Positions 1-5,221 are shown, numbered from the stretch's first letter. The stretch is DNA of 5,353 nucleotides from an uncultured Desulfobacterales bacterium (GCA_947259865.1 CAMYNZ010000317.1:1-5353), one strand, 5' to 3'. Program-made: numbers and translations. The notes: a model not told the origin generated them from the sequence alone.

Positions 1-106
1 AAAATGCGAACGATGCTGGATTCACGAACCCACAGTAGGGAGCAATTCAGAGCATCCCACAATTTGCAAACGCTGTCTCGGAATTTTGGAGCGCATTGAC
101 GCTTAA
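1..106 (+). CDS. ileS: Isoleucyl-tRNA synthetase, C-terminal end (partial)
   Basis: The reading frame starting at base 2 is open from the window edge to TAA at 104-106 and encodes 34 residues. They contain two CxxC pairs, CERCW near the start and CKRC near the end, separated by a stretch with PTVGS and EHPTIC. This is the C-terminal zinc-binding motif of bacterial IleRS, the cytoplasmic enzyme that attaches isoleucine to tRNA-Ile; the zinc finger is needed for aminoacylation in bacterial-type IleRS. The rest of the gene lies upstream of the window. ileS directly before lspA is a common order in proteobacteria, and lspA does follow here, but only after a 687-bp gap. Identification is by motif and context, since only the tail is visible. 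Confidence 0.9.
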   Translation, partial: KCERCWIHEPTVGSNSEHPTICKRCLGILERIDA

Positions 107-173
107 GGAGCATGCCGCCCAAGTGCTAAGTTAATTTTACGCTGGTGGACTGTGGAAGGTTTACTGAAAAAAA

Positions 174-215
174 TGAACATCGAACATCCAACGTCCAACA
201 TCGAATATTGAATGG
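174..215 (+). repeat. Left array of degenerate 7-bp repeats (six units)
   Basis: Six head-to-tail 7-bp units fit the loose consensus YSAAYRT, for example CGAACAT and CCAACGT; the last unit is the most degenerate. The array ends 6 bases before the ATG of the four-helix-bundle gene, so it occupies that gene's leader. The units at 181-208 match the complement of 654-681 at 24 of 28 positions. Another register, one unit over, also pairs, as expected for a periodic sequence. Confidence 0.8.
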
Positions 216-221
216 TAAAAG

Positions 222-587
222 ATGAAGAAACAGATTTATGACTTAGAAGAAAGGCTGCTCGAATATTCGGTGAGAATCATAAAGATCGTTGAACAGCTTC
301 CAAATGCCAAAGTTGGCAATCATGTTGGGGGTCAATTGTTAAGATCGGGAACTTCACCTTATCCGAACCATGGTGAAGCCCAGGCAGCGGAGTCCCCAAA
401 GGACTTTATCCATAAGCTTCGTATCTCATTAAAGGAACTCCGGGAGACCCAGAGATGGTTGAAACTTATCCAGCGTGTACCCCTAGTTAAAAAACCTGAA
501 CTACTAAATGATAGTATAGAGGAAACAGAAGAATTAATAAAAATTTTCGTTACGAGTATCAACACGGCTGCAAAGAATCAAAAATAG
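222..587 (+). CDS. Four-helix-bundle protein, S23/IVP (23S rRNA intervening-sequence protein) family
   Basis: The 121-residue product is typical in length for this family and carries its hallmarks. An amphipathic N-terminal helix contains DLEERLLEYSVRIIKIVEQL (residues 7-26). The family signature follows: QLLRSGTSPYPNHGEAQ at 38-54, then DFIHKLRISLKELRET at 61-76 and a C-terminal helix with ETEELIKIFVTSI (101-113). Relatives are encoded inside 23S rRNA intervening sequences, and the Avd accessory protein of diversity-generating retroelements shares the fold; the latter forms a basic pentamer that binds nucleic acid. The biochemical role of free-standing members is not established. There is no signal peptide or membrane segment, so it should be cytoplasmic. 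No good ribosome binding site precedes the ATG; the leader is the heptad array. No reverse transcriptase or rRNA is nearby, so the gene appears to belong to the repeat-bounded element rather than to the ileS-lspA operon. Confidence 0.9.
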   Translation: MKKQIYDLEERLLEYSVRIIKIVEQLPNAKVGNHVGGQLLRSGTSPYPNHGEAQAAESPKDFIHKLRISLKELRETQRWLKLIQRVPLVKKPELLNDSIEETEELIKIFVTSINTAAKNQK

Positions 588-653
588 TCATTCAAGGTTT
601 GAATCGGATTTATGAAAACAAATGAAATTAAATTGCGGAGCGGAGCGACATCA

Positions 654-718
654 TTATTCGATGTTCGACGTTGGACGTTCAATGTTGGATGTTCAGTCTG
701 TTCGACGTTCATCTTTCA
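654..718 (-). repeat. Right array of degenerate 7-bp repeats, inverted relative to the left array
   Basis: Six regular 7-bp units run from 654 to 695 (for example ATGTTCG and ACGTTGG). A 9-bp irregular unit follows, then two more 7-bp units ending at 718. Read on the complement they follow the same YSAAYRT pattern as the left array. Bases 689-695 are the exact complement of the first left unit (174-180). The array lies 66 bp after the stop codon of the four-helix-bundle gene and 75 bp before lspA. Confidence 0.8.
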
Positions 719-779
719 AAACAAGCCTGAAGGGCACAAATGTAACCTGTGAATGTTTACAAAACAAATTAGCGCTTAT

Positions 780-784
780 GGGAG
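780..784 (+). promoter_or_regulatory. Ribosome binding site of lspA
   Basis: GGGAG lies nine bases before the ATG at 794, good Shine-Dalgarno spacing. It supports this start over the ATG at 778, which overlaps the site and is in another frame. Confidence 0.65.
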
Positions 785-793
785 TTCACCTCA

Positions 794-1315
794 ATGGGGT
801 CAAAATCATCGGCCGCCGCTGACGGATATTTTAAGCGGCATAAATATATCAAACTGGCTGTTGTTGCCGGCCTTACTATCGCTGCAGACCAGGTAACCAA
901 AGCCTTCATCTTACAGTATCTGCCGCTGCATCGCTCAATTTCAGTTATACCCGGATTTTTCAACCTCACCCACATAAAAAATCCCGGTGGTGCCTTTGGC
1001 TTCCTGGCCAATCAAAGCTCACAGCTGCGCAGTATCATGTTTTTATTCATTTCAACTCTGGCTGTGTGTCTGGTTTTCTGGTTTTACAAAAAAACGCCGC
1101 ATTCGCATCCCTTGCTTGCCAGCGGTTTTGCGTTGATATTCGGTGGTGCCATTGGTAACCTGATCGATAGGATACGATTCGGGGAGGTTGTTGATTTTCT
1201 CGATATTTTTATCGGTAACCTGCACTGGCCGGCCTTCAACGTTGCAGACAGTGCGATTTCTATCGGTATTGCTATTTTTGCGCTGCATCTTTTGTTGAAA
1301 AAATTGCCGGATTAA
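794..1315 (+). CDS. lspA: Lipoprotein signal peptidase (signal peptidase II)
   Basis: This inner-membrane aspartic protease cleaves the signal peptide of diacylglyceryl-modified prolipoproteins just before the lipidated cysteine. The 173-residue product has normal length and all family blocks: ADQVTKAFI at 31-39, the KNPGGAFGF loop at 62-70, GGAIGNLIDRIRFGEVVDF at 117-135 and FNVADSAISIGI at 148-159. The catalytic aspartates correspond to D125 (in NLIDR) and D152 (in VADSA), and both are present. Hydrophobic segments at about 20-40, 80-97, 107-124 and 152-168 fit the four-helix topology. A Shine-Dalgarno GGGAG supports the start. The gene follows ileS after the inserted S23-like element, so it may no longer share the ileS transcript, and it precedes lgt, the preceding step of the same pathway. 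It looks intact and functional. Confidence 0.97.
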   Translation: MGSKSSAAADGYFKRHKYIKLAVVAGLTIAADQVTKAFILQYLPLHRSISVIPGFFNLTHIKNPGGAFGFLANQSSQLRSIMFLFISTLAVCLVFWFYKKTPHSHPLLASGFALIFGGAIGNLIDRIRFGEVVDFLDIFIGNLHWPAFNVADSAISIGIAIFALHLLLKKLPD

Positions 1316-1323
1316 TTATTTAA

Positions 1324-1396
1324 GGATCATATCCGGATTAGTTATAGTCAATTAAAGCAGAATAAGCTGTTATCTTCAATTGAGCAGGTATGATCC
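1324..1396. other. Nested inverted repeats, possible structured RNA or protein site
   Basis: An outer pair GGATCATA (1324-1331) and TATGATCC (1389-1396) encloses an inner pair TCAATT (1348-1353) and AATTGA (1378-1383). All arms are perfect. The nesting permits one long hairpin with unpaired bulges just downstream of the lspA stop. It matches no riboswitch class I recognise, and such short arms in AT-rich sequence could arise by chance. Confidence 0.3.
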
Positions 1397-1409
1397 CTGG
1401 AATCTTTAT

Positions 1410-1427
1410 CCGCCGTCTCTGTGGCGG
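1410..1427. other. Small GC hairpin
   Basis: CCGCC (1410-1414) pairs with GGCGG (1423-1427) across an 8-base loop. It lies ten bases before the stronger 1438-1462 hairpin and may be part of the same folded region. Confidence 0.35.
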
Positions 1428-1437
1428 GCTTGGACCC

Positions 1438-1462
1438 TCTTCTCCAACTAAATTGGAGAAGA
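1438..1462 (+). terminator. 10-bp hairpin, possible transcription terminator after lspA
   Basis: TCTTCTCCAA (1438-1447) and TTGGAGAAGA (1453-1462) form a perfect 10-bp stem with a 5-base loop. The sequence after it, ACCTTATTTAATTA, is T-rich but has no uninterrupted T run, so intrinsic termination is plausible rather than clear. If active, it would separate lspA from lgt transcription. Confidence 0.4.
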
Positions 1463-1544
1463 ACCTTATTTAATTACATGATAACGGTAACGGCCTTGGC
1501 CAAGGAGGCATTATTGAAGTAGAAGAGTAATGGCAAAAACTATC

Positions 1545-1600
1545 GTTACGGGTTGCGCGTTTATTTTCTAACCCGTAACTCGTAACACGCAACTCGCAAC
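1545..1600. repeat. Degenerate 7-bp array with inverted arm
   Basis: Four head-to-tail units of pattern NCGYAAC run from 1573 to 1600 (for example TCGTAAC and ACGCAAC). Two units in the opposite orientation lie at 1545-1558. The arms GTTACGGGTT (1545-1554) and AACCCGTAAC (1570-1579) pair perfectly over 10 bp with a 15-base loop. The architecture matches the arrays around the S23-like gene, but the unit sequence differs. Confidence 0.75.
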
Positions 1601-1627
1601 AGGCGCCGATGACTTACTTTATTAGAT

Positions 1628-1667
1628 CTTGATTCCAACACTCCATTACTCCGGAACTCCAATCAAG
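1628..1667. repeat. Short array of 8-bp units between 7-bp inverted arms
   Basis: Three units with CC at the start and ACT at the end follow one another (CCAACACT, CCATTACT and a third at 1651-1658), then a partial fourth. The period is 8 bp, not 7. Perfect 7-bp arms CTTGATT (1628-1634) and AATCAAG (1661-1667) enclose the block. Confidence 0.55.
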
Positions 1668-1737
1668 CCCGCTTCACCGGCTCCGTCGCATCCATCACAG
1701 CCAAGGGTATTTATACAAACAGCATCACATAACACTC

Positions 1738-2505
1738 ATGTCTGCACTTCTGCTTAAGATCACCCAGTTATCCATTTATGTTTATGGATTCTTCATTGCG
1801 CTGAGCCTTGTTATCGCAATTACCCTGGCAAAGCACGCGGCCCGAAGATCAGGAGTGGATCAAGAAAAAATTCTAAACCTGTGCTTTTATCTTCTTGTGG
1901 CCGCTATAGTTGGTGCCCGTTTCATTTATGCTTTTCTATATCCTGAAAAATTTTTGGCTGATCCGCTGGAAATTGTAAAAATATGGAAAGGCGGGCTTAC
2001 CTTTTATGGTGGAATCATCACCGCATTTGTAGCCGGTCTCATTTATGTTAAAAAAATAAATCTACCCGTCTGGAAGACCGCTGACATTTTCGTACCTTCG
2101 ATCGTTATCGGTCATTGCCTAAGTAAAACGGGATGCTTTTTTGCCGGCTGTCGCCTCGACAAGCTTTACGATTTGCCCTGGGCCGTGTCCCTTACCCAGC
2201 CTGAATTGATTGTGTCGGGAAGCGCGCCCCTGCAAACCGCGCACCTCTACACCGCATTAAACAGTTTGCTAATATTCAGCCTCCTGTTGCTGTTACGCAG
2301 ATATAAGAAATTTGACGGTCAGCTGCTCTGGGTGTGTGTTTTGTTATATGGAATTGCCGGATTACTGGCCGGCATATTTCACAGCGACTACCAGGGGCAC
2401 CTTGTCTACGGTGTCATTCCTGTCTCGCAAATATTGGCCGGACTAATGGCAGCCAGCGCGGTCTTTGTGCTTATATACCTGGGTAGAAAAACCCCTTCGA
2501 ATTGA
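1738..2505 (+). CDS. lgt: Prolipoprotein diacylglyceryl transferase-like protein with substituted active-site positions
   Basis: Lgt moves diacylglycerol from phosphatidylglycerol to the lipobox cysteine of prolipoproteins in the inner membrane, the step before LspA. The 255-residue product has a family-like length and several hydrophobic helices. It keeps VYGFF (15-19), VGARFIYAF (58-66), the GGLTFYGG loop (85-92), TGCFFAGC (131-138) and DLPWAV (145-150). Key positions differ from Escherichia coli Lgt. By eye alignment, the invariant GR of the signature (G142, R143) is S129-K130. R239 and E243 fall at G208 and G212, R246 falls at H215, and the Q and E of the QLYE motif are H169 and T172. Cysteines replacing N146 and E151 are, as I recall, a common variant of the family. 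No Shine-Dalgarno precedes the ATG, but it is the first start codon after the in-frame stop at 1630-1632. The frame is intact. It could be a divergent working Lgt, or a paralogue with another role. Confidence 0.88.
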   Translation: MSALLLKITQLSIYVYGFFIALSLVIAITLAKHAARRSGVDQEKILNLCFYLLVAAIVGARFIYAFLYPEKFLADPLEIVKIWKGGLTFYGGIITAFVAGLIYVKKINLPVWKTADIFVPSIVIGHCLSKTGCFFAGCRLDKLYDLPWAVSLTQPELIVSGSAPLQTAHLYTALNSLLIFSLLLLLRRYKKFDGQLLWVCVLLYGIAGLLAGIFHSDYQGHLVYGVIPVSQILAGLMAASAVFVLIYLGRKTPSN

Positions 2506-2624
2506 CGATTGAAGGTTGACGAATGATGATTGAAGAACGAATAATGACCTTGATTAAATTCCAATACTGAAATTTGCCGCGCTTTCTCTCGACAGTTTTC
2601 AGTCTTCAATCTTAAATCGTCAAT
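2501..2624. repeat. Pair of inverted degenerate 7-bp arrays between lgt and holA
   Basis: The left array (2501-2549) starts inside the last codons of lgt and repeats units such as ATTGACG and ATTGAAG at 7-bp steps, with degenerate later units. The right array (about 2590-2624) reads the same units on the complement. Bases 2501-2521 match the complement of 2604-2624 at 18 of 21 positions, including one perfect unit and one unit with a single change. About 80 bases lie between the matching arms. Nearly the whole lgt-holA gap is therefore this structure. Confidence 0.7.
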
Positions 2625-2629
2625 ATAAT
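2624..2629 (+). promoter_or_regulatory. TATAAT match just upstream of holA, weak promoter candidate
   Basis: A perfect sigma-70 -10 hexamer lies four bases before the ATG at 2634. No convincing -35 box sits 16-18 bases further upstream. If used, the transcript would be leaderless or nearly so, which would fit the lack of a Shine-Dalgarno sequence before holA. It could equally be chance at the edge of the repeat arm. Confidence 0.2.
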
Positions 2630-2633
2630 AGCC

Positions 2634-4130
2634 ATGCCCGAAATTCAATACAAATCATTGAATCCCTATTTTGCCAAGCTAATCGCTGACCCGGAAGGGT
2701 TGGGGACAAATCGGCAGGCACCCGCACCCGTGTATTTGATTTATGGTGAAGAATTTCTTTGCAAGCGTGTTTTTGAAAAACTTTTAAAAGCTTTCATGCC
2801 TGCAGGCGCAAAAAGCCTCAATCTTGAACGCATCGATGGACCCAATGAAGATATTAGCGATGTGATTGAAAGGGTTACGACCTATTCATTGTTGTCCGGA
2901 ACAAAAATTGTAGCCGTGACCAATTCAGGAATCTTTGATTCCAAACAGGATAAGGACCGTCTGATAACTAAATCAAAACAGGCGTTTCATGATGACGACA
3001 TCAAAAAAGCGGCCAATTATTTTTTGAATTTGATGGGTTTGTTGGGTCTAAGTTATCAAGATATCAGTCCGGAAAATCGGTCAAAAGACTTAAACACTAA
3101 ATTGAACGCGTCTGATGATAACCAATGGCTGGAAGCTGTCATTGACTACTGCAGGGGGGAAAACTTATCCGTACCCGTCACCGGCGACAAAAAAAGCACG
3201 CTACTGTCTGCAATTGACAAAGGATTTCCACCCGCAAACCATCTCGTTTTGCTGACCGACAAGGTCGCCAAACAACAGAAACTGTACACCAGCATAAACA
3301 AACATGGCATGATCATTGACTGTTCTATTCCCAGGGGGAACCGTCGGGCAGATATATCGGCCCAGAAAAAGGCCCTGACCGAGCGACTGAATGCCATGTT
3401 GAAAAAGAATCAAATATCCATTGAGCCGGATGCTCAACAGGCCCTGTATGACATGACCGGTTTTGATCTGCGCACCTTTTCCCAAAACGTTGATAAACTG
3501 ATATCCTTTGTTGGACAACGCAAAGAGATCACCCGCAGCGATGTTGACTTTGTGATCAAAAGGACTAAAAAGGACCCCATTTATGCGTTTACGAATGCGA
3601 TTACGGATCAAAATACGGATGAAGCGCTTTTCTATCTAGAATCTCTGCTTTTCGATGCTGTGCAGCCGATTCGACCCGAGCAAATTCTGGTGGCAATGGC
3701 CAATCAGATAAGAAAACTGATGCTTATCAAGGGCTTTGTCGCCAGTCCCGTGGGTGAAAGCTGGTATGCGGGCTGTACTTTCGGGGATTTCAAAAAAAGC
3801 GTTTTACCTGCCATCAGAAAATACGATAAAAATATATTAGACCGAGTCTCCGCCTGGCAGGACATACGATCGACGGATACCGGCCCGCAAAAGGCAATGA
3901 CCCAAAAAGCATCCAAAAAAAAGCAGCCGGCAGCCACGGAATTGTTGATCGCAAAAAATCCCCAAAATCCATATCCGATATATCAAATGTTTAAGAAATC
4001 GGACACATTTACAGAGGAACAACTGCTTTTCGCGATGGAATCCTTGAATCGCGCGGATTTGCGGATCAAAACGTCGGTGCAAAACAAAAAGCTTATTTTG
4101 GAAGAGGCAATTCTAAGGATTTGCCGATAA
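2634..4130 (+). CDS. holA: DNA polymerase III delta subunit (clamp loader), long form
   Basis: Delta is the clamp-loader wrench that binds and opens the beta sliding clamp during replication. The N-terminal AAA+-like fold begins at PVYLIYGEEFLCKRVFEKLL (32-51), the usual delta opening. SLLSGTKIVAVTN (85-97) and ANHLVLLTDK (201-210) match its core strands. The helical middle domain follows (about 240-310), with DMTGFDLRTFSQNVDKL at 273-289. The collar domain contains DPIYAFTNAI (314-323) and EQILVAMANQIRKLMLIKG (349-367). As in other delta subunits there is no P-loop. At 498 residues it is much longer than E. coli HolA (343). The extra length lies mainly at about 104-200, between two core strands, and in a lysine-rich linker at about 412-440. 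The ATG is the first after the in-frame stop at 2613-2615 and has no Shine-Dalgarno. It ends tail-to-tail with the transglycosylase gene, 411 bp apart. Confidence 0.88.
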   Translation: MPEIQYKSLNPYFAKLIADPEGLGTNRQAPAPVYLIYGEEFLCKRVFEKLLKAFMPAGAKSLNLERIDGPNEDISDVIERVTTYSLLSGTKIVAVTNSGIFDSKQDKDRLITKSKQAFHDDDIKKAANYFLNLMGLLGLSYQDISPENRSKDLNTKLNASDDNQWLEAVIDYCRGENLSVPVTGDKKSTLLSAIDKGFPPANHLVLLTDKVAKQQKLYTSINKHGMIIDCSIPRGNRRADISAQKKALTERLNAMLKKNQISIEPDAQQALYDMTGFDLRTFSQNVDKLISFVGQRKEITRSDVDFVIKRTKKDPIYAFTNAITDQNTDEALFYLESLLFDAVQPIRPEQILVAMANQIRKLMLIKGFVASPVGESWYAGCTFGDFKKSVLPAIRKYDKNILDRVSAWQDIRSTDTGPQKAMTQKASKKKQPAATELLIAKNPQNPYPIYQMFKKSDTFTEEQLLFAMESLNRADLRIKTSVQNKKLILEEAILRICR

Positions 4131-4243
4131 TTCAGGTTATCCTATTTAGTTTTTATCCAAATCAATTGGCTAAAACTGCTGCAGAAAGTATGCTTGCAAT
4201 TCAGAGGTTATTAATTGGCCGCCCGCTCACTTTGTTCTCTCGA

Positions 4244-4415
4244 CAGACGCTGACGGACACAGACTTTTGCCTCCGCGACCTGCGGAGGCAAAATCAGCAA
4301 TCCCGCTGACGCGGGAAACCATCTGCTTAACTGCCTGAAAGGCATGCGGGTTTTGCCCGGGCAAGTCGCCCGGGCAAAAATGGATTGTCTGCGTTATGTC
4401 TGCGTGGGTCTGCGG
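4244..4415. repeat. Composite palindromic intergenic element with several hairpins
   Basis: Four stems are visible. A 12-bp stem TTTTGCCTCCGC (4265-4276) pairs with 4282-4293 across a 5-base loop. TCCCGC (4301-4306) pairs with GCGGGA (4311-4316). TGCCT (4332-4336) pairs with AGGCA (4340-4344). A second 12-bp stem TTTTGCCCGGGC (4351-4362) pairs with 4368-4379, again with a 5-base loop. Outside them, CAGAC words (4244-4248 and 4260-4264) oppose three GTCTGCG words (4387, 4398, 4408). The long stems begin with T runs and end with A runs, the reverse of an intrinsic terminator. This looks like a REP-like or miniature palindromic repeat; no transposase is nearby. Confidence 0.6.
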
Positions 4416-4423
4416 CTAATTTT

Positions 4424-4458
4424 AACTTTGAGCTTTGAGCTTTCAGCTATGAGCTAAA
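4424..4458. repeat. Array of degenerate 7-bp units (five copies)
   Basis: Five head-to-tail 7-bp units, mostly of pattern AGCTWTS, run without interruption (for example AGCTTTG and AGCTATG). The AGCT core is itself palindromic, so neighbouring units can form small hairpins. There is no separate inverted arm, unlike the three other heptad sets in the window. Confidence 0.75.
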
Positions 4459-4541
4459 TGGAATAACAATGGGATTTATCAGATTATGACGATCATCAAA
4501 GAACTGGTGCAGGATTTAAAGAAGAAGTGAGCGCTTCATTT

Positions 4542-5198
4542 TCAATACAGATACTGCCATCTTAAAATGTTGTCTCCATTATCATGCGCTTTGTAAAACC
4601 GATGATAGTTAAGCACTTTTTGAACATACTTGCGGGTGTCCTTGTAGGGCGGTACCCCATTATATTTCAAAACCTTCCCAATACCTGCATTGTAAGCTGC
4701 CAGCGATAATCTAACATTACCATCAAATCGATTCAGCAATAATTTAAAGTATTTTACACCGGCATTAATGTTTTGCACCGGGTTGAAGCTATTTTCCACG
4801 CCCAGCTCTCTTGCCGTAACCGGCATTAACTGCATGAGGCCCCTTGCACCTTTGTTGGAAATGGCATAGATGTTAAAACGGGATTCCGTCAGTATAATGG
4901 CCCTTACAATCGCTGAATCGACCTTGTGACGCCGGGACGCTTCATGGATAATTAAATCGAATAAGCGATCGGGGTTTTGTTGCTGAGCGGTTAGCAGTGT
5001 TTTTACCGGATCGAAACCAAGCGCCTTATCCGGAAAAAATGATGGAATCATCGGCCGATGATGGATCGCTGTTTCATGCGGGTTGGAATGATCCACCCGC
5101 GTATTGTAGGGCGACAGCGCGATGGCGCTCAAAATCATAATGGCACAAAGCCACCACAACGCCAGCGTTTTTAAAGAATATGTATTAGTTTTGTCCAT
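4542..5198 (-). CDS. Membrane-anchored lytic transglycosylase (SLT domain)
   Basis: Lytic transglycosylases cleave the MurNAc-GlcNAc bond of peptidoglycan, forming 1,6-anhydro ends, in the periplasm. From the ATG at 5198 the product has 218 residues. A hydrophobic stretch at about 10-28 is a signal anchor or signal peptide; its cysteine (WWLC) does not fit a lipobox, so it is probably not a lipoprotein. The SLT domain occupies about 82-205. The catalytic glutamate is E105 in LTESRFN, followed by GARGLMQLMPVTARELGV (117-134), NINAGVKYF (143-151) and SLAAYNAG (165-172), the Slt/MltC-type motifs. An upstream ATG at 5252 would add 18 residues translated from the hairpin repeat. The 5198 start is preferred because it directly precedes the signal segment and has AAGG nine bases upstream. 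No other cell-wall gene is adjacent. Confidence 0.93.
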   Translation of the reverse strand: MDKTNTYSLKTLALWWLCAIMILSAIALSPYNTRVDHSNPHETAIHHRPMIPSFFPDKALGFDPVKTLLTAQQQNPDRLFDLIIHEASRRHKVDSAIVRAIILTESRFNIYAISNKGARGLMQLMPVTARELGVENSFNPVQNINAGVKYFKLLLNRFDGNVRLSLAAYNAGIGKVLKYNGVPPYKDTRKYVQKVLNYHRFYKAHDNGDNILRWQYLY

Positions 5199-5221
5199 TT
5201 TTATTGGCCTTCGCCTGAATA

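Larger units (their letters stand above)
165..718 (+). mobile_element. Putative S23/IVP-type element with inverted heptad-repeat ends
   Basis: A small four-helix-bundle gene lies between two arrays of the same degenerate 7-bp unit in opposite orientations. The outermost ends also match as inverted repeats: reading inward from 165 gives TGAAAAAAATGAAC, and the complement reading inward from 718 gives TGAAAGATGAAC. The arms could pair in DNA or RNA, with the gene in the loop. The block sits between ileS and lspA, which are usually close neighbours. S23-family genes are known from intervening sequences of 23S rRNA, which also carry terminal inverted repeats; no rRNA is present here. There is no transposase, and no target-site duplication could be identified, so mobility is inferred and the boundaries are approximate. 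Confidence 0.5.
1316..1737. other. 422-bp lspA-lgt intergenic region rich in inverted repeats and short-period arrays
   Basis: No credible gene is seen on either strand. In order the gap holds nested inverted repeats (1324-1396), two hairpins (1410-1427 and 1438-1462), a perfect 12-bp palindrome CCTTGGCCAAGG (1494-1505) preceded by a tandem TAACGG pair (1482-1493), a 7-bp repeat array with its own inverted arm (1545-1600) and an 8-bp repeat array (1628-1667). The last 70 bases before lgt show no clear promoter and no ribosome binding site close to the ATG. Confidence 0.7.
4131..4541. other. 411-bp convergent gap with palindrome cluster and heptad array
   Basis: The stop codons of holA (plus) and the transglycosylase (minus) face each other across this gap. 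About 110 bases after holA are featureless. A palindrome cluster follows (4244-4415), then a 7-bp array (4424-4458). No credible gene is present, and no classical stem with a following T run was found for either gene. Confidence 0.6.

Noticed and set aside
165..718. A 23S rRNA intervening sequence in place
   Set aside because: Flanking sequence is ileS and lspA coding DNA, not rRNA, so only the element type is similar.
174..718. CRISPR array
   Set aside because: Units are 7 bp, contiguous and degenerate, with no spacers between conserved repeats.
622..822. Open frame of 66 codons on the plus strand
   Set aside because: It translates straight through the right heptad array and overlaps the lspA start in another frame. 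Its repetitive sequence is explained by the repeats.
1530..1571. Thirteen-codon frame MAKTIVTGCAFIF, reminiscent of the start of an NAD-dependent epimerase
   Set aside because: Most of the resemblance comes from translating the GTTACGG/GTTGCGC repeat units, and the frame stops at once. Treated as coincidence.
4121..4309. Open frame overlapping the end of holA
   Set aside because: It runs through the palindrome cluster, has no ribosome binding site and resembles no family I know.
4486..4530. Fourteen-codon frame starting MTIIKEL
   Set aside because: Too short to judge, no Shine-Dalgarno sequence, and no recognisable family. It may be chance or a gene remnant.
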